A stretch of DNA of 48,689 nt from Candidatus Gastranaerophilales bacterium (GTDB lineage Bacteria; Cyanobacteriota; Vampirovibrionia; Gastranaerophilales; Gastranaerophilaceae), in NCBI GenBank assembly GCA_944325675.1, contig CALVAZ010000097.1, positions 1-48,689 on the forward strand, written 5' to 3'. A program made the translations under genes and the position numbers. Position 1 is the stretch's first letter, and every line of letters begins with the position of its first letter. Below, one piece after another: positions 17,078 to 25,293 of this stretch. Under the pieces are notes generated by a model that did no database searches, had not been told where the DNA came from, and saw only the letters and a program-made list of their open reading frames with translations.

Positions 17078-17659
17078 TTAATCTTTCAAAACACTTTCAA
17101 TAGGTGTGCTCAATGCTTCAATTTTTTGTTTAACCTCAGCTGCATCAGAAGCCTCAGGGGCCTTTTCCAGATAAGTCTTATAGTTATTAACGGCATCAGC
17201 GCGGAGTTCATCAATCTTTTTCAAAACACTTTCAGAAGGTTCATAAACCTCCGCCTCCACAGCATCTTCTGAAGGTGTATAAGTATACAAATTTTCCTCA
17301 TCATCAAGTCTTACAACACCACTTTTCAAATCGATTGACAAATTTTCTTCCGCCACCGCGAGTGAATAATAAGAATCCGGAACCGACGCATCTAACTTTA
17401 TTGCATCCTTATAGGCTTCCATAGCCTTCACGTAATCACCTGACTGGGTATATGCAACAGCTAAATTATAATGAGTTTCAAAAATAGTATCATCAAGATC
17501 AATACTTGATTTCAAACGTTCAATAGCACCCGCATAATCTCCCTCTTCCATATAAACTTTGGCCTTAGCATTAAGCTCCTGAACTGCAAAATTATTAATA
17601 CAAGCAGTAGACATGACTGAAACAAAAAGTATACTAGCCAGTAATAGTGCTTTTTTCAT
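17078..17659 (-). CDS. TPR lipoprotein-like protein
   Basis: 193 aa. The signal sequence MKKALLLASILFVSVMSTAC ends in a Cys at residue 20; the lipobox is imperfect (S-T-A-C). Two or more tetratricopeptide repeats follow (about 28-100; DYAGAIERLKSSIDLD, HYNLAVAYTQSGDYVKAMEA), then a second acidic helical region. It probably serves as an envelope scaffold. GAGGGG precedes the ATG. It is the first gene of a pair with lgt, the enzyme that would lipidate it if Cys20 is used. Confidence 0.8.
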   Translation of the reverse strand: MKKALLLASILFVSVMSTACINNFAVQELNAKAKVYMEEGDYAGAIERLKSSIDLDDTIFETHYNLAVAYTQSGDYVKAMEAYKDAIKLDASVPDSYYSLAVAEENLSIDLKSGVVRLDDEENLYTYTPSEDAVEAEVYEPSESVLKKIDELRADAVNNYKTYLEKAPEASDAAEVKQKIEALSTPIESVLKD

Positions 17660-17771
17660 TTCATCCCCTCATAAATACCACAAAACGTGTAAAGTAATTA
17701 TAAGGTAAAAATAAAAATATGGCAAATTTTATTAATTTAAGTTACAATTATAGCAAAAGGAGAATATATGC

Positions 17772-18020
17772 ATGGCTAAAGTCGTAAAGTTAGGGGCAAA
17801 AAATAAACAAGAAAAAGAAAATGATGACAAGGATTTAGTATATTGTAGCTTCTGCCACAGACCGAACACACAGGTACTAAAAATGGTTCAGGGGCCAGGT
17901 GTAAATATCTGTTCGGAATGTGCAATGATAGCAGTTCAATATCTGATACTAAACGACAGAATGCCATCCGCTGAAGCCCAACAGATTCTTGATGCATTTT
18001 GGGGGAAAGCCAAAAGATAA
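17772..18020 (+). CDS. Stand-alone ClpX-type zinc-binding domain protein
   Basis: 82 aa. Residues 25-50 hold two Cys pairs (CSFC and CSEC) around NTQVLKMVQGPGVNI, the pattern of the ClpX N-terminal C4 zinc domain, which dimerises and binds adaptors and substrates such as SspB and lambda-O. No AAA+ ATPase follows: after the zinc domain there are only 32 residues. The start follows AAGGAG. Its stop codon overlaps the ATG of the next gene (TAATG), so the two are translationally coupled. It could modulate ClpXP by competing for adaptors or pairing with ClpX; this is inference. Confidence 0.82.
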   Translation: MAKVVKLGAKNKQEKENDDKDLVYCSFCHRPNTQVLKMVQGPGVNICSECAMIAVQYLILNDRMPSAEAQQILDAFWGKAKR

Positions 18021-19606
18021 TGACAAAAGAAAACATTAAACAGCTCAACCCTTTTGAAATAAAAGCTGAAATTATCCACCTTACTTCAAAATTTACGGAT
18101 GTTAATGATATTGCGAAGTATATTGACACAATTCATCTGCTGGACGAGCAGAATGATAAGAAAACAATTAGCAAAATTCTATATAAAGAGCTTTATAACC
18201 TAAAATCTGATGACGGCACAATTCTGTGTTTTTTGTTAGAAAGATACGCAGACAAGGATGAGTTAATAAAAAAACTCTGGGAGCTTTTAAAAAACCCCAT
18301 GGTTGCAAATAATGTAAAAATAGTTGCAGTGAATTTTTTAAGGGGATTGGATTCCAACTGGGAGCTGGATACGGGCGATGAACTTCTTAATGCAGAGATA
18401 ATGGATGCCGATACCAAAAAACTTCTTGATAATGCTCTAATAAATCCCGAAATACAAATTGACTTTTTGGACTTCCTGACATCACTAAGCAGCAACGATA
18501 AGATAACTTTGATAAATTCCTTAAGTAACGATTACTCTCAAGATGCACTGGCAAATATGCTAATTCCGGTATTTATGTCACAACAGGACAGCGAAACAGG
18601 TGTTGAGGCGCTCAGAATACTTGGTGAATCAAAATCTCAATTAGCTTTCCACGCTCTAAATACAGCACTTGAGTTTGCTGATGAAAAAGTTAAACCTCTA
18701 ATAAAGAAAAGCATTTCAACACTGAAAATTGCCGGCATAAGAGATGATAATTCCGAAGAATTTTACAAAAAAGTTCTTTCGGAATCAACGCCGCATAAGT
18801 TCTGCATAACATACCCCGACGGGCATGGAAATCAGGCAATTATTTTTACACGTAAAACAGATAATAACAAAATAAGATTTGTAGCCATTGTCATAGACGA
18901 CTATCACGGAATAAGAGATTGCTTTGGTTTTAATGAAATTTCCGAATTTGAATGTGACAAAATTATAGAGAGATTTTACAAAAATGAAAGAGAATTATAC
19001 GTTTCGCCCGAAATCATAAAAACTATACTGTATAATGCCGAAAAAACATCAATGAATACCGCTAACAATTGGCTTTTACCGTATGAATATGTATGTTGGA
19101 AAAATCTTCTTTCTGATATTAAAGGTGAATATAAGACAATAAAAGAAATCTTGACAAATAAATTTTCACCGAAATCTCTTACAAAAAAAGATTTTGACAA
19201 GATAATGGATATGGAATTCATTGATAAGTGGTTCTTAGATGCCGATTACAGTGATGAATTTGAAGAATTGGTGAATGCAAAAACTGATAATTTTGACAAC
19301 TTAATTGAGAATAATTTGGATAAAGTTTTTTATGATGAAGAAAAAGCTGTGTGGTCAAACAGGATTTTAACTGCATCGTATCTTGAACTTAGTCAAAACA
19401 GATTGCAAGAAGCAGAATTACTTTTTGATTTATACTTTGATAAACAATTTTTGAGAGAATTTTTCAAAAACATACTACGCAAAAGTATATATGAGTATTT
19501 TGTATCACTGAAATTCAATACCGAACTCAATAACGGCAAATACACACTTAAAGAACTTGACGAAATAATTGAGCAAATTGAGGGCTTGTGGGTATGTACA
19601 AAATAA
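18020..19606 (+). CDS. Hypothetical helical-repeat protein, 528 aa
   Basis: Starts MTKENIKQLNPFEIKAEIIH, with its ATG overlapping the stop of the zinc-domain gene. Residues 1-250 are helical repeats reminiscent of HEAT/ARM (for example LGESKSQLAFHALNTALEFA). A central part (about 265-330) looks like mixed alpha/beta, and the C-terminal part is again helical. No signal or membrane segment. No catalytic motif recognised. It probably acts as a cytosolic scaffold or adaptor. Its 3' end overlaps ruvX by 13 bases, so it is part of the same operon. Confidence 0.7.
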   Translation: MTKENIKQLNPFEIKAEIIHLTSKFTDVNDIAKYIDTIHLLDEQNDKKTISKILYKELYNLKSDDGTILCFLLERYADKDELIKKLWELLKNPMVANNVKIVAVNFLRGLDSNWELDTGDELLNAEIMDADTKKLLDNALINPEIQIDFLDFLTSLSSNDKITLINSLSNDYSQDALANMLIPVFMSQQDSETGVEALRILGESKSQLAFHALNTALEFADEKVKPLIKKSISTLKIAGIRDDNSEEFYKKVLSESTPHKFCITYPDGHGNQAIIFTRKTDNNKIRFVAIVIDDYHGIRDCFGFNEISEFECDKIIERFYKNERELYVSPEIIKTILYNAEKTSMNTANNWLLPYEYVCWKNLLSDIKGEYKTIKEILTNKFSPKSLTKKDFDKIMDMEFIDKWFLDADYSDEFEELVNAKTDNFDNLIENNLDKVFYDEEKAVWSNRILTASYLELSQNRLQEAELLFDLYFDKQFLREFFKNILRKSIYEYFVSLKFNTELNNGKYTLKELDEIIEQIEGLWVCTK

Positions 19607-19995
19607 TGGCACTCGACATAGGTACAAAAAGAATAGGTATCGCATTAAGCGACTATCTTTTGATGACTGCAAACGGACACTCATACATCTCAAGGATGCC
19701 GGAAGAAAAAGCCATTGAAACTATTCAAAAAATAGCCAAAGAAAACAATGTAAAAAAAATTGTAATCGGATTACCGTTAAATATGGACAACACAGAAGGA
19801 TTTCAGGCAGAAAATTGTAAAAATTTTGCAAAGCAAATAAATGATTATGAAATAATCTTTGAAGACGAAAGATTAACCTCAGAGCTTGCTGAAGATAACC
19901 TTCGCGAAAGAAAAATTAATTTCAGAAAAGATAAAGGCCTGGTTGATATTGAGAGTGCTTGTATTATACTGGAACAATATCTGACCAGAAAATAA
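19594..19995 (+). CDS. ruvX: RuvX/YqgF family Holliday junction resolvase-like protein
   Basis: 133 aa with an RNase H-like fold. ALDIGTKRIGIALSD carries the first catalytic Asp, DERLTSELAEDNL the middle acidic residue, and DKGLVDIESACIILEQYL the C-terminal Asp. The family acts in Holliday-junction resolution and/or 16S rRNA maturation. ATG 19594 with GAGGGC upstream is chosen over a TTG at 19588. The gene order ruvX then DUF1292 is also seen in Firmicutes, which supports the call. Confidence 0.93.
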   Translation: MYKIMALDIGTKRIGIALSDYLLMTANGHSYISRMPEEKAIETIQKIAKENNVKKIVIGLPLNMDNTEGFQAENCKNFAKQINDYEIIFEDERLTSELAEDNLRERKINFRKDKGLVDIESACIILEQYLTRK

Positions 19996-20012
19996 AAGAA
20001 AGGAAAATAACG

Positions 20013-20288
20013 ATGGTAGATGAAGAAAAACAATTAATTGAAACAGTCGACGAAAACGGAAATGTTATCAACTTTGAATTATATGATATAGTAGAAGTTG
20101 AGGGACAAGAGTATGCACTTTTAATTCCTGCTGAAAAAGAAGATGACGCTGAAGAAGAAGAAGAATTAGTAATAATGCGATTAACACAAGATGGCGAAGA
20201 TTACATTTTTGAAAGCGTTGATGATGATGAAGAATTTAATAAAGTAGCAGAATATGTAGAAAGTATGGACGTAGAAGAGGAAGAATAA
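20013..20288 (+). CDS. DUF1292 family acidic protein
   Basis: 91 aa, strongly acidic, ending in a Glu run. Starts MVDEEKQLIETVDENGN after AAAGGA. The pattern FELYDIVEVEGQEYALLIP followed by an acidic spacer and LVIMRL is that of DUF1292 (YrzB-like) proteins, whose function is unknown. It lies 17 bases after ruvX and one base before the Clp-N gene, firmly inside the operon. Confidence 0.88.
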   Translation: MVDEEKQLIETVDENGNVINFELYDIVEVEGQEYALLIPAEKEDDAEEEEELVIMRLTQDGEDYIFESVDDDEEFNKVAEYVESMDVEEEE

Positions 20289-20289
20289 T

Positions 20290-21648
20290 TTGTTTGAAAA
20301 ATTTACAGAAAAAGCAATAAATGTTGTAACAGAAGCTCAAAATATAGCAAAAGCACAAAATTCGATATGTGTTATGCCTGAGCATCTTCTTTTAGCATTA
20401 GTACGTGAAGCAAAAGGAATTTCCCTGAAAATTTTTAAATCTTACAATGTAGAATTTGATGATTTAAAGAATAGACTTATGGAAGATGCCAAATTAGAAG
20501 TTACTGAAACTGACCTGCCTGTGTTAGCCTTCAGTGCTGCTCTAAAGGTCATTTTAAGGCAAACACTTGATTATGCTTCAAAATCAGGAAATTCAACCGT
20601 ACTGTATGAACATTTATTTCTGGCAGTTTTATCAGACAAGCATTCAAACAATTACAAAACCCTTGAGAGTATGGGGTTTGATATTCAAAAATCCAAAAAC
20701 CTGCTTGAAAAACTTGTACAAAGGAAAACAAAAAAACTATACCACCCTGAGATTGATGATACAAAAGAACCCGAAATAAATCTTTCCAAAGAAACAGATT
20801 CAATATTTGACAGTAAAGAGTCTTCCGCAGTATTTGAACGTGCGGTATCAAAGCTGTCAGCCTCTAACTACGAAATTTTGGGAACCGAACAAATTATTTC
20901 ATCAATTTTAGAAGATAAGGACTCCGATTTAACAAAAATATTTGCACAATTTGGAATAACCGCCGAAAATTTCGAGGAAAAATTAGCAAATATACAGACA
21001 AGACAATCTGAATACGAAGGCCGACAAATAATATTCACGCCAAACGCTTTCAGGACAATGAGTTTAGCACTGCAAACCGCAAAAGAACTCGGTTCATCGG
21101 TCGTACTACCGGAGCATATAGTTTTAGGATTGCTAAAAACTAAAAAGGGTGTTGCATACGACATACTTAGAGAATTTCACATAAGTGATGATGATTTGGC
21201 ACACAGTATTATAAAACCAATAGAAAAACAAATGCCTGAAACTCTTACAATTTTAAGATTAGCGAAACAAGAAGCCCGAAGACTAGGCCGAAACGTAGTT
21301 GGGACGGAGATGTTTTTGCTTGGGATTATAGGCGAAGCAACCGGTACCGGTGCCATTGTCTTATCTGAATTAGAAATAAATATAAAAGATGCTCGTGATG
21401 TTGTTGAAAAACTCATCGGATTTGGCAATGAATATTTCGACAATGAAATTGTATTCACCAAAAGAGCTAAAAGGGTACTTGAAAAAGCATGGGAATTTGC
21501 CAAAGGTGAACATAAAGAAAAAATCGAATCACAGCACATGCTTTTGGCAATTACTACCGAACCCACTTCACTTGCCATGAAGGCATTGGAGCAATTAGGC
21601 GTTGACGCTGTTGAGATTAAAGAAGGAATTAAAAAACACAAATGCTGA
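20290..21648 (+). CDS. Six-repeat Clp-N domain protein without ATPase
   Basis: 452 aa starting at a TTG (MFEKFTEKAINVVTEAQ), one base after the DUF1292 stop; AGAGG lies upstream. It contains six Clp-N half-repeats marked by PEHLLLAL (30-37), YEHLFLAV (106-113), TEQIISSI (199-206), PEHIVLGL (274-281), TEMFLLGI (339-346) and SQHMLLAI (414-421). These make three Clp-N double domains. ClpA/ClpC/ClpB normally carry one such domain ahead of two AAA+ modules; here there is no Walker motif at all. Clp-N domains bind adaptors (ClpS, MecA) and substrates, and in ClpC also arginine-phosphorylated proteins. I infer an adaptor, decoy or sensor protein. It overlaps tilS by 7 bases. Confidence 0.88.
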   Translation: MFEKFTEKAINVVTEAQNIAKAQNSICVMPEHLLLALVREAKGISLKIFKSYNVEFDDLKNRLMEDAKLEVTETDLPVLAFSAALKVILRQTLDYASKSGNSTVLYEHLFLAVLSDKHSNNYKTLESMGFDIQKSKNLLEKLVQRKTKKLYHPEIDDTKEPEINLSKETDSIFDSKESSAVFERAVSKLSASNYEILGTEQIISSILEDKDSDLTKIFAQFGITAENFEEKLANIQTRQSEYEGRQIIFTPNAFRTMSLALQTAKELGSSVVLPEHIVLGLLKTKKGVAYDILREFHISDDDLAHSIIKPIEKQMPETLTILRLAKQEARRLGRNVVGTEMFLLGIIGEATGTGAIVLSELEINIKDARDVVEKLIGFGNEYFDNEIVFTKRAKRVLEKAWEFAKGEHKEKIESQHMLLAITTEPTSLAMKALEQLGVDAVEIKEGIKKHKC

Positions 21649-22961
21649 TTAGCGAGGTAGAATCCTTTTTAAAAAAATACGACCTGCTGCAACCAAATAC
21701 AAATGTTATCGTAGCATTTTCAGGCGGGTATGATTCTATGTGTCTTCTGCATATAATGAAAAAAATTTCCCAAAATTATAAAATAAATCTGTATGCAATA
21801 CACCTAAATCATAATTGGCGAGGAGAAGAAAGTGACAAGGAAGAACTAAGCTGCAAAGATTTCTGTAAAGACATAAATTTTTACAGCGAAAAATTACCCA
21901 CAACGATTGCCCACACTGAAACAGCAGCACGTGAAGCCAGATATGATTTTTTTAAAAATTGTGCAAAAAAGTTTAATTCAAAAGTCATACTTACTGCGCA
22001 TAATGCCAATGATAATGCTGAAACCGTATTTTATAGAATAATCAAAGGTACCGGTATTACGGGACTTGAAGGAATTCACGAAAGACGGGATATCTTTTAC
22101 AGACCACTTATAAGAACCTATCGCAACGAAATTGAAGAATATTGTAAGAAAAATAAGCTTACTCCTAATATTGATAGCTCTAACTTTAATACCCACTACA
22201 CCAGAAATAAAATCCGATACAAAATTTTCCCATTAATAAAAGAAATTTCAGAAGAATTTGAAAAAAACTTAAATCAGTTGTCACAAACGGCAAGTGATAC
22301 AAATGCCACTATCGAAGCCGAATTAAAAGATCTGGAAAAATACTCCGCTGAAGAATTTCGCAACAGCAGCACCTTTTTTCAAAATGCAATAGTACATAAG
22401 TTTTTAAGGAAACAAAATATTGAATATGACCGAAAAAAAATTGAGGAAATAGTAGAATTTATACTAAAAAACAGAACTGCAAAATCAGGAAAAAAATATT
22501 CCTTAACTAAAAATCTTTGGCTGTTTGTGAATAATAAAAAAATAGCACTTATCAACAACAATAAAAATGAATTTTCTGAAATCGAAATAAAATCGGAAGG
22601 TGAATATGAAATAGGAGGATATAAGTTTTCTTTGACAAAACATACACAAAAACCCAAACATTATCCACCGGATAAAAACATGACAGCTTTTGTCGAACTA
22701 AAAAATATAGATTTTACACTAAGACAGCGCAAAAACGGCGATATAATCCAACCTCTCGGAATGAAGGGGAAACAAAAGTTAAAAAAATACTTAACAGAAA
22801 AAGAAATTCCTAAACACGAAAAAGATAAGTTAATACTATTATGTTCGGGATGTGAAGTATTGTGGGCTCCCGGGTTTGGTATCAGTGATAAAATAAAAGT
22901 TGTAACAACACCGACACACATGTTAAAATTGGAATATAGGAAGGTGAGCGATGAAAATTAA
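21642..22961 (+). CDS. tilS: tRNA(Ile)-lysidine synthetase
   Basis: 439 aa. TilS attaches lysine to C34 of tRNA-Ile(CAU), changing its codon and amino-acid identity. The PP-loop VAFSGGYDSMCLLHIM lies near residues 25-40, with HLNHNWRGEES, THYTRNKIRYKIFPL and the C-terminal FTLRQRKNGDIIQPLGMKG domain. Length and order fit full-length TilS. It overlaps the Clp-N gene by 7 bases and hpt by 11. The tilS-hpt pairing is widely conserved. Confidence 0.95.
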   Translation: MLISEVESFLKKYDLLQPNTNVIVAFSGGYDSMCLLHIMKKISQNYKINLYAIHLNHNWRGEESDKEELSCKDFCKDINFYSEKLPTTIAHTETAAREARYDFFKNCAKKFNSKVILTAHNANDNAETVFYRIIKGTGITGLEGIHERRDIFYRPLIRTYRNEIEEYCKKNKLTPNIDSSNFNTHYTRNKIRYKIFPLIKEISEEFEKNLNQLSQTASDTNATIEAELKDLEKYSAEEFRNSSTFFQNAIVHKFLRKQNIEYDRKKIEEIVEFILKNRTAKSGKKYSLTKNLWLFVNNKKIALINNNKNEFSEIEIKSEGEYEIGGYKFSLTKHTQKPKHYPPDKNMTAFVELKNIDFTLRQRKNGDIIQPLGMKGKQKLKKYLTEKEIPKHEKDKLILLCSGCEVLWAPGFGISDKIKVVTTPTHMLKLEYRKVSDEN

Positions 22962-23481
22962 CGAATTAAAAGTATTATTTACGGAAGAAGAAATACAAAA
23001 TAAAATAAAAGAACTTGCTGAGGCAATGAACAAATATTATAAAAATGAAGAAGTTACTACAATTTGCGTTCTAAAAGGCGCAGTAATGTTTGCGACCGAT
23101 TTAGTCAAAAATCTTGAAATGCCCTTAAAAATGGAATTTATAAGATTGTCAAGCTACGGGACAGGTACCGTATCAACAGGGAAAGTTCACGCTGTTGATA
23201 TTTCATTGCCAGATCTAAACAACAAAAATGTTTTAATAATTGAAGATATCATAGATACCGGTCATACAGCAAAATTTTTAATGGATTTCATAAATAATAA
23301 CTTCAAAACCAAATCAACAAAATTTTGTTCATTACTCGATAAAAAGATTTCAAGAGTAACAGATATAGAACCGGACTACTATGGGTTCGACATTGACGAC
23401 AAATTTGTAGTAGGTTACGGCCTTGATTTCGAAGGATATTTTAGGAATTTAAGATACATAGGATACAAGGAAATTGTATAA
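22951..23481 (+). CDS. hpt: Hypoxanthine phosphoribosyltransferase
   Basis: 176 aa. It salvages hypoxanthine and guanine to IMP and GMP with PRPP. The PRPP-binding loop is clear in VLIIEDIIDTGHTAKFLMDF, and the N-terminal pyrophosphate-binding region is CVLKGAVMFATDLV. It starts MKINELKVLFTEEEI after AAGGTGAGCG, inside the end of tilS. Normal length. Confidence 0.95.
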   Translation: MKINELKVLFTEEEIQNKIKELAEAMNKYYKNEEVTTICVLKGAVMFATDLVKNLEMPLKMEFIRLSSYGTGTVSTGKVHAVDISLPDLNNKNVLIIEDIIDTGHTAKFLMDFINNNFKTKSTKFCSLLDKKISRVTDIEPDYYGFDIDDKFVVGYGLDFEGYFRNLRYIGYKEIV

Positions 23482-24529
23482 AAATGCTCTGGAAAAGATA
23501 AACGCACTTTTTGAGATAGATGTTTCAAACAATCCTGAGCAGCTTTTTGCTGTATTGAAAACAATATTAAATTTTGACACCGGTCACATTATCCTTGCAG
23601 GAGAAAAAATCTATTTTTACGGTGCAACAAATGGCGGTAAAAATTTTTTAACTGAAAAACTAAAAATAAAAGATACTGAATTTGGGGAAATTAAAATAGC
23701 AAGAAATAATAAATTTTCACAAAAAGAAAGAAATATTTTTAAAAATTGTACCCAAATTATTTCAAATATCATAAAAAATTCCGAACTATCCAAAATAATA
23801 AATCTTCAAGTAGAAGCACTTCAGGAAGGTATATATACAAAAAATGAAGCATACAATACAATCAAATTGCAAAACGATTTTTTTGCCAACTTTTCTCACG
23901 AACTAAGAACCCCGTTAAATTCTATTATAACTTCATCTGAACTCTTGTCGGAAAAAATATTTGGAGAATTAAATGAAAAGCAGGAAGAATACTTAAACGA
24001 TGTATACATTGCGGGAACACACTTACTTGGCATGATAAATGATATTCTTGACATGTCAAAACTTGAAGCAAAAGCCCTAAAGCTTAATTATACAAATTTC
24101 AATATAACACAGAACCTCCACGAAGTATGCAACATCCTCAAGCCCCTTTTACTCAAAAAAAATATAACACTAGAAATTAATGTTGCAAACACTCTAACCA
24201 TAAATGCTGATTATAATAAGGTACAGCGAATATTTTTTAATATTATAAGTAATGCGATAAAATATACACCTCTAAATGGAAAAATCAACATAGATATATC
24301 CAAAAATAAAAATAATATAATAATAAAAATAAAAGATAACGGTATAGGAATTGACAAAAAATATCACAAAAAAATATTTGAAAAATTTACACAAATTGGT
24401 AATAATAAAAACTCCAACGGGTTGGGTTTAGCACTTACAAAGGAACTTGTTAAACTACACAAAGGCACAATCAGCGTAGACAGCAGTATCGGCAATGGGG
24501 CTGAATTCACGGTATTATTACCTGTTTAG
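23474..24529 (+). CDS. Soluble sensor histidine kinase
   Basis: 351 aa, no membrane segment. The N-terminal 105 residues resemble a small GAF-like sensor. Then HisKA with the phospho-acceptor in FANFSHELRTPLNS (His142), and a HATPase domain with NIISNAIKYTPLNG (N box), DNGIGIDKKYHKKIFEKF (G1) and GLGLALTKELVKLHKG (G2). The partner response regulator is not in the window, so it is an orphan. The start is uncertain: the TTG at 23474 overlaps hpt and has only a close AAGGA; no in-frame ATG lies near the N-terminus. It is likely the last gene of the operon, before a separate promoter. Confidence 0.88.
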   Translation: MYKNALEKINALFEIDVSNNPEQLFAVLKTILNFDTGHIILAGEKIYFYGATNGGKNFLTEKLKIKDTEFGEIKIARNNKFSQKERNIFKNCTQIISNIIKNSELSKIINLQVEALQEGIYTKNEAYNTIKLQNDFFANFSHELRTPLNSIITSSELLSEKIFGELNEKQEEYLNDVYIAGTHLLGMINDILDMSKLEAKALKLNYTNFNITQNLHEVCNILKPLLLKKNITLEINVANTLTINADYNKVQRIFFNIISNAIKYTPLNGKINIDISKNKNNIIIKIKDNGIGIDKKYHKKIFEKFTQIGNNKNSNGLGLALTKELVKLHKGTISVDSSIGNGAEFTVLLPV

Positions 24530-24532
24530 GAC

Positions 24533-24560
24533 TTGATTTTTTCCCAATATATGTTAAAAT
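24533..24560 (+). promoter_or_regulatory. Promoter of the 233-aa membrane protein gene
   Basis: TTGATT (24533-24538), 16 bases, TAAAAT (24555-24560). TTCCCA / TGGGAA flank the -10 as a short inverted repeat. It lies immediately after the kinase stop. Confidence 0.45.
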
Positions 24561-24591
24561 GGGAATGAGCAATATATTTAGGAGGATAGCT

Positions 24592-25293
24592 ATGGCATCC
24601 ATAAAAGACGCCTTGGAAGAATCTATTACTGACAATTTGGCCTTTGTAAAATACTTTCTCTACGCCATACCGGTATTTATATGCTATAACCTGTTTAGCT
24701 CTGGGAATATGGGATGGTTTTATTTTCTGGGCTTCTTCACATTGTTAATGCTTGTTAGTATTCTCATTCAATGTATTTACAATGTAAGAAACGGACAAAA
24801 CTACGTTTTACCAACGTTTAATATCTTTTCATTTATAGCAACAGCTTTCAAAGCCATATTTGCAGTAGGACCAATACTAGGTATCGGATTATGGGTAGGG
24901 GGAATGCTTGTCGGTATCAAAATTCCTATTCCAATACCAAACATGCAGTTAATTTATGCAATTATTGTTTGGCTGCTGCTAGGCTCTATAATTGTTACAT
25001 CACTCATTTTATATTCCAAAACTCAAAAAATTAAAGATGCATATAATCTCGTTCTAATTTCAAACACTTGTATAGACATCTTAGTTGCGATTATATTTTA
25101 TATCCCGCAACTTGCACTTGTTAACGGCCTGATAGTAGGCATACTTGCTTATTTGTTTGGAGTATTTTTCACACTTGAAAATCCGATTTTTATTTTCCTA
25201 TGCTGCATGGCTCTTGTAATTAATGTTGCAATTACAGGAAACTATTTTGCACAAATAGACTATGAACTTGTCCCCAGAGAAGAAAATAACTAA
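24592..25293 (+). CDS. Polytopic membrane protein, 233 aa
   Basis: Starts [15 protein letters not shown] with an ideal AGGAGG six bases upstream; the longer frame from 24559 covers this ribosome-binding site and the promoter. About six hydrophobic segments (for example [14 protein letters not shown] and [14 protein letters not shown]) and a short charged C-terminus. The layout resembles DUF4013-like proteins, but I do not recognise a specific family. It overlaps the convergent uvrB by 4 bases. Confidence 0.72.
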   Translation: MASIKDALEESITDNLAFVKYFLYAIPVFICYNLFSSGNMGWFYFLGFFTLLMLVSILIQCIYNVRNGQNYVLPTFNIFSFIATAFKAIFAVGPILGIGLWVGGMLVGIKIPIPIPNMQLIYAIIVWLLLGSIIVTSLILYSKTQKIKDAYNLVLISNTCIDILVAIIFYIPQLALVNGLIVGILAYLFGVFFTLENPIFIFLCCMALVINVAITGNYFAQIDYELVPREENN

